Shown here piece after piece: positions 12,359-22,261 of a DNA stretch of 59,801 nt. The number at the start of each line of letters is the position of its first letter. Positions within the stretch are counted from its first letter, which is position 1. The stretch comes from Afipia sp. 64-13 (lineage in GTDB: Bacteria > Pseudomonadota > Alphaproteobacteria > Rhizobiales > Xanthobacteraceae). The translations under genes were made by a program, and so were the position numbers. The stretch is taken from NCBI GenBank assembly GCA_001897755.1, contig MKUJ01000024.1, positions 1 to 59,801 of the forward strand. Direction: 5' to 3'. A model generated the notes under the pieces. That model worked only from the letters and a program-made list of their open reading frames with translations. It ran no database searches and was not told where the DNA came from.

Positions 12359-13138
12359 TTACAGCCGCGCGCGGGTCTTCGCTGCGACGGCTTTCGGCGC
12401 AATGCTCTGCGGCAGCGAGCCGGTGATGTCGCGCGATGACGCGGGCGCGACATCCACCGTGACCGGCGTGACCTTCATCTCGCCGAGCTTGGCGCGGACG
12501 TCGGCGGTGAGGCCGGGATAATTCGCGACCGGAATGAACTCGGCGGTCTGGCCGTTGCCGCTGCGCACGCCGGAATAGGCGACAAGACCGCTTGAGGTGG
12601 CGACCACGTCGCCCGGCCGCAGCGTGGTGTCGAGCGACAGATCGACCGACGCAAGGCCCGCCGGATCGCGGCCGTTGCAGGTGCAGCCGGCCTTCAGCGC
12701 CTTGCGATAGGCGAAGGCGTTCGGCATGTCGCTGTAGCGCTCGCCGTTGCTTCCGGTCGCGCCTTCGATGCTGCCGCCGAAGAACACCTTGGTCGGGCTC
12801 GCCGGGCAGAACGACTGACACATCTGCGCATGCGTTGCGCTGGGCTGCGGCGTCAGCGGGAAATACTTGCCGTCGCAGGTGCGCACGCAATAGGCCGCGC
12901 CGCGGCCGCTGCTCACGGGGGGCGGGGCGGGGGCGGGCGCATCGTCGCCGAACAGGCCGGAGAACGGATTGGACGGCTGCGCGGGAGCGGGGGCGGTGTT
13001 ACGCGGCTGATCGCCGAACAGGAAATCCAAAAAACCGGCGCTGGCCACATGCGGCGCGGCGCTGATCGGCAGCGCCAGCACCAGCGCGAGCATCGCGGGG
13101 CCGAGCCGCCGACGCGGGACATGCGGACTCTGACGCAA
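12359..13138 (-). CDS. DUF2865 family exported protein
   Basis: 259 aa. Signal peptide: basic n-region (HVPRRRLG) then a hydrophobic stretch ending ASAG near residue 35. A Pro/Ala-rich linker follows (about 45-75), then the DUF2865 core with the paired cysteines CVRTCDGKYFPL and CQSFCPAS, plus GCTCNGRDP. Probably a periplasmic or envelope protein of unknown function, found in Bradyrhizobium relatives. The TTG start at 13138 is chosen because it provides the basic n-region; the first in-frame ATG (13093) would leave a truncated signal peptide. Confidence 0.8.
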   Translation of the reverse strand: MRQSPHVPRRRLGPAMLALVLALPISAAPHVASAGFLDFLFGDQPRNTAPAPAQPSNPFSGLFGDDAPAPAPPPVSSGRGAAYCVRTCDGKYFPLTPQPSATHAQMCQSFCPASPTKVFFGGSIEGATGSNGERYSDMPNAFAYRKALKAGCTCNGRDPAGLASVDLSLDTTLRPGDVVATSSGLVAYSGVRSGNGQTAEFIPVANYPGLTADVRAKLGEMKVTPVTVDVAPASSRDITGSLPQSIAPKAVAAKTRARL

Positions 13139-13525
13139 CGCTCACTCCACTGACGCAACGCGAACAGGCGGATTGCTCCGGTCGCGACGGGTTTTGTCGC
13201 GGCGTCAACGACCTTAGTGAGAGATGGTAAATGCGAGGTTTAGAGGGGAGTGATGCGAAATTGAATCGCCGTCATTGTGAGGAGGCATCTGAACCGGCGC
13301 TTGCGATATCCGGACACGGGCCCTGCCGACGAATCAATCCAGTCCCTCATGGTGAGGAGGAGCGAAGCGACGTCTCGAACCATGAGGCCACGGTCGTTGG
13401 CCTCATCCTTCGAGACGCATCGCCATAGCAGGCGTGGCCTGCGTAAACTTGGCTATGTAGCGATGCTCCTCAGGATGAGGATAGAGTTCGCCTCCGGATT
13501 GCTTCGTTCGCAATGGCGGGCTTGT
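13139..13525. other. Gene-free gap, holds the 5' region of DUF2865 gene and repeats
   Basis: 387 bp between two minus-strand genes. I see no credible gene. The right two-thirds are made of intergenic palindromes (next entry); the left part is presumably the promoter of the DUF2865 gene, with no consensus promoter that I can point to. Confidence 0.6.
13345..13480. repeat. Tandem pair of CCTCATGG/CCTCATCC palindromes
   Basis: First dyad: CCTCATGGT (13345-13353) with ACCATGAGG (13379-13387). Second, larger dyad: CCTCATCCT (13401-13409) with AGGATGAGG (13472-13480), with an inner stem GCATCGCCATAGC facing GCTATGTAGCGATGC. These are typical of the dispersed extragenic palindromes of Bradyrhizobiaceae. 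Confidence 0.75.
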
Positions 13526-14929
13526 TCAGAAAAACAGCCAGGTCGCGAGCAGGAAGGTCGGAAGCAGCACCAGCGCCGACCATGCCATGTAGCCGAAGAA
13601 GCTCGGCATCTTCACCCCCGCCTGCCGCGCAATGGCGTAGACCATGAAATTCGGTGCGTTGCCGATATAGGTGTTGGCGCCCATGAACACCGCGCCGGAG
13701 GAGATCGCGGCCAGCGTCGCGGCCTGCGTCGTCATCAGCGCCTGCGGATCGCCGCCGGCCAGCTGGAAGAACACGAGGTAGGTCGGCGCGTTGTCGAGGA
13801 ACGACGACAGGCCGCCGGTCAGCCAGAAATAGGCGGCGGCGTTGTTGGAGCCATCGGCGTGGGTGACGAGGGCGAGCAGCGCGGCGAACGGGCCGTGCGG
13901 GCCGGCCTGGAGCATCGCCATCACCGGCACGATGCAGATGAAGATGCCGGCGAACAGGATCGCGACCTCCTGGATCGGACCCCAGCTGAAGCCGTTGGCG
14001 TAGCGATGCGCCTTGCGCGTCGCCAGCACCGAGACCAGCGTGACCGCGACGAAGATCGCGTCGCGCAGCAGGTCCTGCAATCGCAGTTCGGTGCCTGCGA
14101 TGGTGAAGGCGATACCGGGCTTCCACTGCGCGCTCATCAGGATCGCGCCGATGATCACCGCGATCAGCACGAGGTTGATGCCGCCATGCAGCTTCAGCGG
14201 CTTGTCAGGTGTCGGATCCTTGAGGCGCGCAAAGCGGCCCTCGCGGTGGTGGAAATACAGGTCGATCACGAGAAAGACCGCGAGCACGATGCCGCCGACG
14301 GTCAGCGTCTCCAGCCACAGATGCTGCGTGGTCCAGAAGAAGTCGACGCCCTTGAGAAAGCCGATGAACAGCGGGGGGTCGCCAAGTGGCGACAGCGAGC
14401 CGCCGATATTGGCGACCAGGAAAATGAAGAACACCACGACATGCGCGTTGAAGCGGCGGTCGTCATTGGCGCGGATCAGCGGCCGGATCAGGATCATCGC
14501 CGCACCGGTGGTGCCGACGATGCTAGCGAGCACGGCGCCGAAGGCGAGCAGCACGGTGTTGGTGAACACGCTGTCGTGCAAATTGCCTTCGAGGAAGATG
14601 CCGCCGGCCACCGTGAACAGCGCCAGCAGCAGCAGGATGAACGGCATGTATTCGAGCAGCGCGGTGTGCGCCAGCGTCGCCGTCACGGTGGAAGAGTCGG
14701 TGGTGAGCAGCAGCGGCACCACGACCAGCGCCGACCACAGCGCGGTGATCTTGCCGAAATGATGCTCCCACAGATGCGGATAGAACACCGGCCCGGTGGC
14801 GATGGACAGCAGAATGCCGACGAAGGGCAGCGCCCACAGCACCGACAGTTTGGCGCCGTCGAGGCCTTCGGCGGCGAAAGCGGGGCCCGGCACCAAGAGA
14901 ACAACGGCACAGGCGAGAAGGCATTTCAT
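13526..14929 (-). CDS. NhaD-like sodium:proton antiporter
   Basis: 467-aa inner-membrane protein: signal-like first helix (KCLLACAVVLLVPGPAFA) followed by about twelve hydrophobic segments. The signatures GSLSPLGDPPLFIGF and SSFLDNAPTYLVFF, then GANTYIGNAPNFMV, are those of the ArsB/NhaD permease superfamily. Expected to exchange Na+ for H+; ion choice is not proven. The frame continues upstream to 14995, but those 22 codons translate a dispersed palindrome (WVPACAGTT), so ATG 14929 is taken as the start. Confidence 0.87.
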   Translation of the reverse strand: MKCLLACAVVLLVPGPAFAAEGLDGAKLSVLWALPFVGILLSIATGPVFYPHLWEHHFGKITALWSALVVVPLLLTTDSSTVTATLAHTALLEYMPFILLLLALFTVAGGIFLEGNLHDSVFTNTVLLAFGAVLASIVGTTGAAMILIRPLIRANDDRRFNAHVVVFFIFLVANIGGSLSPLGDPPLFIGFLKGVDFFWTTQHLWLETLTVGGIVLAVFLVIDLYFHHREGRFARLKDPTPDKPLKLHGGINLVLIAVIIGAILMSAQWKPGIAFTIAGTELRLQDLLRDAIFVAVTLVSVLATRKAHRYANGFSWGPIQEVAILFAGIFICIVPVMAMLQAGPHGPFAALLALVTHADGSNNAAAYFWLTGGLSSFLDNAPTYLVFFQLAGGDPQALMTTQAATLAAISSGAVFMGANTYIGNAPNFMVYAIARQAGVKMPSFFGYMAWSALVLLPTFLLATWLFF

Positions 14930-14962
14930 GGTCGTCCCCGCGCAAGCGGGAACCCATAGAAT
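14929..14962. repeat. GTCGTCCCCGCGCAAGCGGG repeat abutting an antiporter start
   Basis: The palindrome TCCCCGCGCAAGCGGGA and its CCCATA flank begin directly at the ATG of the antiporter gene, so the repeat has become its 5' leader or ribosome-binding region. Confidence 0.65.
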
Positions 14963-15091
14963 CCGGGTCCGGTTGGTGTCGCAAGAAAGCTGCATTCTGA
15001 TCCGCGCTCGGTGGTTATGGATTCCGGCTCGCGTTCGCTACGCTCACTTGGCCGGAACGACCTGATACCTCTCCGCGAGCGCGGAGAGATA

Positions 15092-15655
15092 TCAGCCTTT
15101 CAGAAACTCGCCAGCCTTGTAAAGCGAGCGCAGTTCAATGCCCGCCTCGCGGAAATTCTCGGTCGCGCCTTCCTCGCGATCGACCATGGTGAACACCATC
15201 ACCACGTTGCCACCGGCCTCGCGCACCGCGTCCACCGCCTTGATCGCCGAGCCGCCGGTGGTGGTGACGTCCTCGACGATGACGATGCGCTTGCCCGCGA
15301 GGGTCTCGCCCTTGGCGAGGCCTTCGACCGCAAGCCGCGCGCCATGTTCCTTCGGCTTCTTGCGCACGAAGAAGGCGGCGATCGGCTTGCCCTTCATCCA
15401 GGACAGTTGTGCGATCGCACCGGCGAGCGGCACCGCGCCCATCTCGAGGCCCCCGATATAGTCGATCCCTTCGTCCTTCAGCGCATCGAGCGACAGTTCG
15501 GCGAGCAGCGCCGCGCCTTCCGGATCGAGCATGGTCGGCTTGAGGTTGAAATAGAAGTCGCTCTTGCGCCCCGAGGCCAGCGTGATTTCGCCGCGCCCGA
15601 AGGAGCGGGCGCGGATGATGTCGGCAAGGCGGGCGCGGGAGGCGGGCTGGGACAC
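15092..15655 (-). CDS. pyrE: Orotate phosphoribosyltransferase
   Basis: 187 aa. Converts orotate and PRPP to OMP in pyrimidine synthesis. The PRPP-binding signature [12 protein letters not shown] and the flexible loop [11 protein letters not shown] are present, and [10 protein letters not shown] is the usual N-terminal orotate site. Start: GTG at 15655 ([10 protein letters not shown]) gives the family's usual length in this group; the open frame extends to 15751, but that part ([10 protein letters not shown]) is translation of the palindrome at 15708-15786. Confidence 0.93.
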   Translation of the reverse strand: MSQPASRARLADIIRARSFGRGEITLASGRKSDFYFNLKPTMLDPEGAALLAELSLDALKDEGIDYIGGLEMGAVPLAGAIAQLSWMKGKPIAAFFVRKKPKEHGARLAVEGLAKGETLAGKRIVIVEDVTTTGGSAIKAVDAVREAGGNVVMVFTMVDREEGATENFREAGIELRSLYKAGEFLKG

Positions 15656-15707
15656 GGGAAGGCTCTCAAAAAGGAGGGGCACTGGATTGACGATGAAACC
15701 ACGGCCA

Positions 15708-15786
15708 TCATTGCGAGGCGCGTAGCGCCGAAGCAAGCCAGCCCTTGTCATGCCGCTTCTGGATTGCTTCGCTTCGCTCGCAATGA
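15708..15786. repeat. CATTGCGAG...CTCGCAATG extragenic palindrome
   Basis: TCATTGCGAG (15708-15717) pairs with CTCGCAATGA (15777-15786), with an inner GAAGCAA/TTGCTTC stem. It lies between polA and pyrE, close to the pyrE start. Confidence 0.75.
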
Positions 15787-15904
15787 CGACAGAACCGATT
15801 TAATCCGAATGAGGCGGGCCAATTTAACCCTGGCGTCGACAGCGTTCCAGTATCTCCCGGCGCCCGTCAACAGGAAGTGGCCGTGAAAGGAGCAGGACCG
15901 GACC

Positions 15905-18900
15905 TCAGTGCGCCTCGTCCCAATTGTCGGCGGCCCGCGCCTCGACCTGCAGCGGCACCGACAGCGCGACGGCGGGCAGCGGAGCGTGCTCCATCACCTC
16001 GCAGATCACCGGCAGCGTCCGCTCCACCTCCTCGTCCGGCACCTCGAAGATCAGTTCGTCATGCACCTGCAGTAGCATCTGCGCGGCGAGCTTCTTCTTC
16101 GCCAGCGCGTCGTCCATCCGGATCATGGCGCGGCGGATGATGTCGGCGGCGGTGCCCTGCAGGCGGGCGTTGATCGCGGCGCGCTCGTTGAAAGCGCGGA
16201 TCGAGGGGTTCGAGGCCTTGATGTCGGGGTAGTGGCATTTGCGGCCGAACAGCGTGGTGACATAGCCGTGCTCGCGGCAGAAATCGCGCGTCTGGTCCAT
16301 GTAGGCGCGGATGCCAGGAAATCGCTCAAAATATTTCTTGATGTAGGCGCCGGCCTCCTCGCGCGGAATGCTGAGCTGGTTGGCGAGGCCGAACGCCGAA
16401 ATGCCGTAGATAATGCCGAAATTGATCGCCTTGGCACGGCGGCGCACTTCGCCGGTCATGTCTTTCATCGGCACGCCGAACATCTCCGACGCGGTCATGG
16501 CGTGAATGTCGAGCCCGTCCTTGAACGCCTGCTTCAAGGCCGGGATGTCGGCGATCTCGGCGAGCAGCCGCAGTTCGATCTGCGAATAATCCGCCGACAC
16601 CAGCTTGTGACCGGGGGTCGCGACGAACGCCTTGCGGATCTTGCGGCCTTCCTCGTTGCGCACGGGAATGTTCTGCAGGTTCGGCTCCGACGACGACAGC
16701 CGTCCGGTGGTGGTGGAGGCGAGCGAGTAGGAGGTGTGCACGCGCGTGGTGATCGGATGCACGTAAGCCGGCAGCGCGTCGGTGTAGGTCGATTTCAGCT
16801 TCGAGACCTGACGCCAGTCGAGAATCCTGCGCGGGAATTCATGGCCTTCCTCGGCGAGGTCTTCGAGGATCGAGGCCGAAGTGGACCACGCGCCGGTCTT
16901 GGTCTTCTGCCCGCCGGGCAGCCCCATCTTGCCGAATATGATGTCGCCGAGCTGCTTGGGACTGCCGGGATTGACCGGCTCGCCGGCCATGTCGCGGATC
17001 TCGGCCTCCAGCCGTCCGGCGACCTGCGCGAACTCGCCGGACAGGCGCGACAGTGTCGGCCGGTCGACCGTGATGCCGCGCTGCTCCATGCGAGCCAGCA
17101 CGCTCACCATCGGGCGCTCCAGCGTCTCGTAGACGCTCATCATGCGTTCGGCGATGAGGCGCGGCTTCAGCACCTGCCACAGCCGCAGCGTGACGTCGGC
17201 ATCCTCGGCAGCGTATTCGGTGGCGCGCGCGATGGCGACCTGATCGAAACAGACCTGGTTCTTGCCGGTACCGGCAACCTCGCCATAGCTGATCGGGGTG
17301 TGGCCGAGCCATTGCTCGGACAGCGGGTCCATGCCGTGGGCGCTGCGTCCGGCGTCGAGCACGTAGGACATCAGCAGCGTGTCGTCGATGCCGCGCAAGG
17401 TGATATCGCGCTGCGCGAACACCAGCATGTCGAATTTCAGGTTCTGGCCGATCTTGAGCACGGCCTCGTCTTCGAGCAGCGGTTTCAGCGCGGCGAGCGC
17501 GTCCTGTTCCTTGATCTGGTCCGGCGCGAAGCCGCCGGCGAACAGGCCGGAGCCGTCTCCACCCTCACGGTGCGCCAGCGGCACGTAGCAGGCGTCATTC
17601 GGCGCCAGCGCCAGCGAGAAGCCGCACAATTCGGCCTGCATCGGATCGAGGCTGGTGGTCTCGGTGTCGACCGCGACATGGCCGCGCTCGCGCGCCCGCG
17701 CGATCCAGCGGTTCAGTTCGTCCAGCCTGCGAACGGTCGCGTATTTGCTGCGATCCACCTTGGTGGCGCGCGCCGTTTCCAGCCGCGCCGCGGCAAGCAT
17801 CGCGGGCGTGAGCGCGGCGTCCTTCCCTTGCGAGGCACTACCAGCCGGTTGTGCCGGCCGGTCGGGAGGAAACAGCGAGGATTGCGAAGCCGCACCGCCG
17901 CGCGCCGTGCCCTGCGCGCGCGTGTCGGGCTCGCCGCCAAGCGATGGCGTTTCCGGCGAATCCTGATCGACCGCGCCCTTGGCGAATGTGCTTTTGAGTT
18001 TTTCATCGGGCGCAATATCCGATGCGTCGATTTCGGCGTATTCGGCGACGCGGCGCGTCAGGGTCGAAAACTCCATCGCCTTGAGGAAGGCGATCAGCTT
18101 GCGCGAATCCGGCTCGTGCACCGCAAGCTCGTCGAGCGGCACCTCGAGCTTCACCTGATCGTCGAGCAGCACCAGCTTGCGAGAGATCCGCGCCTTCTCG
18201 GCGTTCTCGATCAGCGTTTCGCGGCGCTTGGGCTGCTTGATCTCGCCCGCGCGCGCCAGCAATGTTTCGAGGTCGCCATATTCGTTGATGAGCTGAGCCG
18301 CGGTCTTGACGCCGATGCCGGGCACGCCCGGCACGTTGTCGACGGAATCGCCGGCCAGCGCCTGCACCTCGACCACCTTGTCGGGCGGCACGCCGAACTT
18401 CTCGATCACCTCGGGCACGCCGAGCCGGCGATCCTTCATGGTGTCGTACATGGTGACGCAGTCGGTGACGAGCTGCATCAGGTCCTTGTCGGACGAAACG
18501 ATGGTGGCGGTCGCGCCGCGCTCGCAGGCCTGCCGCACATAGGTCGCGATCAGGTCGTCGGCCTCGAAGCCTGCCTGTTCCAGACACGGCAGATCGAAGG
18601 CGCGCACGGCCTCGCGGATCATCGCGAATTGCGGGATCAGATCGTCCGGCGCCGGCGGGCGGTGCGCCTTGTAGTCGGGATAGAGTTTGTTGCGGAAAGT
18701 GACTTCCGACTTGTCGAACACAATGGCGAGATGAGTCGGCCTGTCCTCCTGCGGCATGTCGCGCAGCAGCTTCCACAGCATGTTGCAGAAGCCGAGCACG
18801 GCGTTGACCTGCAGGCCGTCGGACTTGCGGTTCAGCGGCGGCAGCGCGTGATAGGCGCGGAAGATGTAGGACGAGCCGTCCACCAGAAAGACGTGGTCGC

Positions 18901-18946
18901 CGGATCGCGGAGCTGATTTTGCGGGGGACTTTGCCATGGCGCTCAT
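15905..18946 (-). CDS. polA: DNA polymerase I
   Basis: 1013 aa with all three domains. 5'-3' exonuclease (about 20-290: VFLVDGSSYIFRAYH, QAGFEADDLIA, SSDKDLMQLV); an Ala/Pro-rich linker (about 330-390); a 3'-5' exonuclease with intact VAVDTETTSLD acidic residues; and the polymerase with SADYSQIELRLLAEI, RRRAKAINFGIIYG and QVHDELIFEVP. Acts in repair and Okazaki fragment maturation. The presence of the proofreading DxE motif distinguishes it from exonuclease-dead bacterial homologues. Transcribed towards pyrE. Confidence 0.97.
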   Translation of the reverse strand: MSAMAKSPAKSAPRSGDHVFLVDGSSYIFRAYHALPPLNRKSDGLQVNAVLGFCNMLWKLLRDMPQEDRPTHLAIVFDKSEVTFRNKLYPDYKAHRPPAPDDLIPQFAMIREAVRAFDLPCLEQAGFEADDLIATYVRQACERGATATIVSSDKDLMQLVTDCVTMYDTMKDRRLGVPEVIEKFGVPPDKVVEVQALAGDSVDNVPGVPGIGVKTAAQLINEYGDLETLLARAGEIKQPKRRETLIENAEKARISRKLVLLDDQVKLEVPLDELAVHEPDSRKLIAFLKAMEFSTLTRRVAEYAEIDASDIAPDEKLKSTFAKGAVDQDSPETPSLGGEPDTRAQGTARGGAASQSSLFPPDRPAQPAGSASQGKDAALTPAMLAAARLETARATKVDRSKYATVRRLDELNRWIARARERGHVAVDTETTSLDPMQAELCGFSLALAPNDACYVPLAHREGGDGSGLFAGGFAPDQIKEQDALAALKPLLEDEAVLKIGQNLKFDMLVFAQRDITLRGIDDTLLMSYVLDAGRSAHGMDPLSEQWLGHTPISYGEVAGTGKNQVCFDQVAIARATEYAAEDADVTLRLWQVLKPRLIAERMMSVYETLERPMVSVLARMEQRGITVDRPTLSRLSGEFAQVAGRLEAEIRDMAGEPVNPGSPKQLGDIIFGKMGLPGGQKTKTGAWSTSASILEDLAEEGHEFPRRILDWRQVSKLKSTYTDALPAYVHPITTRVHTSYSLASTTTGRLSSSEPNLQNIPVRNEEGRKIRKAFVATPGHKLVSADYSQIELRLLAEIADIPALKQAFKDGLDIHAMTASEMFGVPMKDMTGEVRRRAKAINFGIIYGISAFGLANQLSIPREEAGAYIKKYFERFPGIRAYMDQTRDFCREHGYVTTLFGRKCHYPDIKASNPSIRAFNERAAINARLQGTAADIIRRAMIRMDDALAKKKLAAQMLLQVHDELIFEVPDEEVERTLPVICEVMEHAPLPAVALSVPLQVEARAADNWDEAH

Positions 18947-19053
18947 ATAGGAGAGGACCCAGCAATATCACCCCGAACCGCACGGATGCTACCCGGAAAC
19001 TTTCTGAAAGCGGGTCTTTTCCAACGGTCGGCTCATGCATTGAGGAGCGGACG

Positions 19054-19647
19054 ATGGATGCGCGGTTTGCCGAATTGCTCGCCAAGCTGCACGCGGCGGA
19101 GGCCGATATCGAGGCGGAACTGACGAGGCGCCGCGAGGCGTTGCGCTTTGAGATCCAGAACCGCCGCATCGTGTTCGAAGACAATGTCAGGCGCCTGCAC
19201 GCCACCATGCGCACCCACGCGCTGCGCTATCTCGCCGGCGCCCGCCTGCTGGTGGTGCTGACCGCCCCGGTGATCTATGTGGTCATTGTGCCGATGATCG
19301 TGCTGGATATTCTCGTCATGATCTATCAGGCGGTGTGCTTTCCGATCTACGGCATCCCGAAGGTCCGTCGCCGCGATTATCTCGTGTTCGACCGCCATCA
19401 TCTGGCCTATCTGAACGTGATCGAGAAATTCAACTGCGCCTATTGCTCGTATTTCAACCAGGCGATCGCCTTCGTTCGCGAGGTCGCCTCGCGCACGGAA
19501 GTCTACTGGTGTCCGATCAAGCATGCGCGGCGTGTGCTCGGCCCGCATCCGCATTATGCCGGGTTTTCCGATTTCGGCGATGCGCAGGCCTACCGCGAGC
19601 GGGTCACCGAAATGAAAGACGGCGTGACGCCGGAGATGCTGCAATAG
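19054..19647 (+). CDS. Conserved hypothetical membrane protein with Cys pair
   Basis: 197 aa. An N-terminal helical, charged segment (1-60, coiled-coil-like) is followed by two adjacent membrane helices (about 62-105: LLVVLTAPVIYVVIVPMIVL and onward), then a soluble C-terminus with CAYCSYF and a later YWCPIKHARR. Three conserved-looking cysteines plus His suggest metal binding or a disulphide, but I do not recognise the family. ATG 19054 follows GAGGAGCGG; the upstream in-frame region overlaps polA's promoter and is not coding. Convergent with the acyltransferase 6 bp away. Confidence 0.78.
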   Translation: MDARFAELLAKLHAAEADIEAELTRRREALRFEIQNRRIVFEDNVRRLHATMRTHALRYLAGARLLVVLTAPVIYVVIVPMIVLDILVMIYQAVCFPIYGIPKVRRRDYLVFDRHHLAYLNVIEKFNCAYCSYFNQAIAFVREVASRTEVYWCPIKHARRVLGPHPHYAGFSDFGDAQAYRERVTEMKDGVTPEMLQ

Positions 19648-19653
19648 CGCGGA

Positions 19654-20712
19654 TTATTCCGCCGGCTGCAAGGCGGGGCGCAGCTTCCTCGGCGCGATCC
19701 AGAATGCGTCCGGCCGCTCGAACAGGAAGTTGAACCTGGTGTTGCGCACGCTCCACCAGATCAGCAGGGCGCCGATCACGCCGACGGCGGTGACGATCAG
19801 CGAGATCGCGCCGATATCGGTGATCAGGTGCGTTTTCAACAGCAGCGTGCGCGTCGCCGCCATCGGCAGGAAGAAGGCGAGATAGATCGTGATCGAGTGC
19901 TCGCCGCAATAGCGCAGGCCATCGAGCCATCTGGCGCGCGCCAGCAGGGTGCCGGTGGTGATGATGGCGCAGGCGCCGGCAAAACCGAGCAACAGCGAGA
20001 TTAGCGGCCATTCGCTGGCGCCGACATAGACCAGCACGGCGTCGATCACGGCCCAGGCCGCGAGCGCCAGCAGCGCCATCGCCGGACGGCTGCGGGCGCG
20101 ATCGGCGAGCGCGAACACGTTGGCCGCGAACAGATAGCCCGAATAGAAATAGACGAAGCGCGCGGCGAATTCGTCGATCACGGTCCAGCCGGTCGACAGG
20201 TGACTCATCTCCAGCGCCGCTGCCGCGCCCCAGATCGCCAGCGCCGGAATCCGCCGCGTGGCCTTGGTGACCACGAAGAAGATCGGCAGCAGGTAGATAA
20301 ACCACAGCGTGCCGAACGGTTCGATGAAGGATTCGAGATAGAGATAGCCGACATGGGCCCAGCCCTGTTCGGCGGCGAAGCTCGGCGCCTTGAACGCGAA
20401 CTGGATGGCGACCCACAGCACGTAGAAATAGGCGAAATGCACCACCTTGCGGTCGAGATAGGTGCGCCAGTCGCGGTCGATGACGCGGGCGAGGAACAGA
20501 CCCGAGATCAGGAAGAAGTCCGGCATACGGAACGGTTTGGCGAAAGCGACCACCAGATGCATGAAGCCGTGCTGGCCGGCCGCGGCCTCGACGCCCAGCG
20601 TCGAATGCATCATCACCACCATGACGATGCAGATGCCCTTGGCGTAATCGACCCAGTCGACACGTCCCGGAATGGTCGCGCCGACCCCGCGCAATGTGCC
20701 GTTTGTGCTCAT
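19654..20712 (-). CDS. Acyltransferase family 3 (OpgC/OafA-like) membrane protein
   Basis: 352 aa with about ten hydrophobic segments. The N-terminal signature RVDWVDYAKGICIVMVVMMH, with its His in the first helix, and RMPDFFLISGLFLA are typical of membrane acyltransferases that decorate extracellular glycans or lipids with acyl or succinyl groups. The acceptor is unknown. Start ATG 20712 (MSTNGTL) places the first helix normally; the extension to 20778 lacks family similarity. Confidence 0.85.
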   Translation of the reverse strand: MSTNGTLRGVGATIPGRVDWVDYAKGICIVMVVMMHSTLGVEAAAGQHGFMHLVVAFAKPFRMPDFFLISGLFLARVIDRDWRTYLDRKVVHFAYFYVLWVAIQFAFKAPSFAAEQGWAHVGYLYLESFIEPFGTLWFIYLLPIFFVVTKATRRIPALAIWGAAAALEMSHLSTGWTVIDEFAARFVYFYSGYLFAANVFALADRARSRPAMALLALAAWAVIDAVLVYVGASEWPLISLLLGFAGACAIITTGTLLARARWLDGLRYCGEHSITIYLAFFLPMAATRTLLLKTHLITDIGAISLIVTAVGVIGALLIWWSVRNTRFNFLFERPDAFWIAPRKLRPALQPAE

Positions 20713-20910
20713 GATGTCCCGTTTCGGTCCAGTTTGCCGGCATCCTGCGGGCAAGGGGTTGCGATCCGGTTTATTCATTCAAATGTCATGCCGGAATCGG
20801 CGATTTTGCCGGGCGGTCCGGGTTTCCCGGACGTCCTGAACGCGCTAAGACGCAGCCAAAATCGCCATCAATTTGAGCGGTGGCGTTAACCCTGTTCGGC
20901 AAGGTGGGAC

Positions 20911-22221
20911 ATGCGGATTGCGATGATCGGCACGGGATATGTGGGGCTGGTGTCCGGTGCCTGCTTTGCGGATTTCGGCCACCGTGTCACCTGCGTCGAT
21001 ACCGATGCCGGCAAGATCGCCTCGCTCAAGCGCGGGGTAATGCCGATCTTCGAGCCCGGTCTCGACCAGTTGGTCGAAACCTCGGTGAAGGCGGGACGGC
21101 TGGATTTTACCACCGACATCAAAGGCCCGGTTGCCGAGGCCGACGCGGTGTTCATCGCCGTCGGCACGCCCTCGCGGCGCGGCGACGGCCATGCCGATCT
21201 CAGTTATGTCCATGCCGCGGCGCGCGACATCGCAGCCGCGCTCAACGGCTTCACCGTGGTGGTCACGAAATCGACCGTGCCGGTCGGCACCGGCGACGAG
21301 GTCGAGCGCATCATCCGCGAAACCAATCCGCAGGCCGACGTCGCCGTGGCGTCGAATCCGGAATTTCTACGCGAAGGCGCGGCGATCCGCGACTTCAAGC
21401 ATCCCGACCGCATCGTGGTCGGCACCGACGACGAGCGCGCGCGCAAGGCGCTCGGCGAAGTCTATCGCCCGCTCTATCTCAATCAGGCGCCGATCCTCTA
21501 CACCGGGCGGCGCACCGCCGAACTGATCAAATACGCGGCGAACGCCTTCCTCGCCACCAAGATCACCTTCATCAACGAGATCGCCGACCTCGCCGAGAAG
21601 GTCGGCGCCGATGTGCAGGAAGTGGCGCGCGGTATCGGCCTCGACAACCGCATCGGTTCGAAGTTCCTCAACGCCGGGCCGGGCTTCGGCGGCTCCTGTT
21701 TTCCCAAGGACACCCGCGCGCTGGTCAAGACCGCGCTCGATTACGAGGCACCGCTGCGCATCGTCGAGGCGGTGCTCGCGGTCAACGACAACCGCAAGCG
21801 GGCGATGGCGCGCAAAGTGTCCAACGCGCTCGGCGGGCATCTGCGCGGCAAGCAGATTGCGGTGCTCGGCCTGACCTTCAAGCCGGAGACCGACGACATG
21901 CGCGAGGCGCCGTCGATCCCGCTGGTGACCGGCCTGCTCGATCACGGCGCGCGGGTTCGCGCCTACGATCCGGTCGGCATGGAGCAGGCCAAGCATGAAC
22001 TGCCGGACATCGCCTATGCCGACAATCCGTATGATTGCGCCAAGGATGCCGACGCGCTGGTGATCGTCACCGAATGGGTGCAGTTCCGCGCGCTCGACCT
22101 GGAACGGCTGAAGCGCGAGATGAAACAGCCGGTGATCGTCGATCTGCGCAACATCTATCGCCGCGACGAGATGGCCGCGCTCGGCTTTGTCTATGAGAGC
22201 GTCGGGCGAGGGGCGGTTTGA
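20911..22221 (+). CDS. ugd: UDP-glucose 6-dehydrogenase
   Basis: 436 aa. Oxidises UDP-glucose to UDP-glucuronate with two NAD+, supplying uronic acid for capsule, exopolysaccharide or LPS. N-terminal Rossmann motif GTGYVGL (7-13), catalytic Cys263 in GGSCFPKD, and the GLTFKPETDDMREAPS motif at the start of the C-terminal domain. Start ATG 20911 with GGTGGGAC upstream. Monocistronic as far as can be seen, divergent from the acyltransferase; both may act on surface glycans. Confidence 0.96.
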   Translation: MRIAMIGTGYVGLVSGACFADFGHRVTCVDTDAGKIASLKRGVMPIFEPGLDQLVETSVKAGRLDFTTDIKGPVAEADAVFIAVGTPSRRGDGHADLSYVHAAARDIAAALNGFTVVVTKSTVPVGTGDEVERIIRETNPQADVAVASNPEFLREGAAIRDFKHPDRIVVGTDDERARKALGEVYRPLYLNQAPILYTGRRTAELIKYAANAFLATKITFINEIADLAEKVGADVQEVARGIGLDNRIGSKFLNAGPGFGGSCFPKDTRALVKTALDYEAPLRIVEAVLAVNDNRKRAMARKVSNALGGHLRGKQIAVLGLTFKPETDDMREAPSIPLVTGLLDHGARVRAYDPVGMEQAKHELPDIAYADNPYDCAKDADALVIVTEWVQFRALDLERLKREMKQPVIVDLRNIYRRDEMAALGFVYESVGRGAV

Positions 22222-22261
22222 ACGCGCTCTGTTTGAGCGCAGCTCTTTCGCGGAAAATGAT

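Noticed and set aside
13345-13480. CRISPR-like repeat array
   Set aside because: Only two unlike palindromes with no regular spacing; a dispersed extragenic repeat pair.
15656-15751. Longer pyrE start
   Set aside because: The extra residues translate the CATTGCGAG palindrome and make the protein longer than the family.
16232-18916. 894-aa plus-strand frame antisense to polA
   Set aside because: Exact shadow of polA's coding frame; no ribosome site or motifs.
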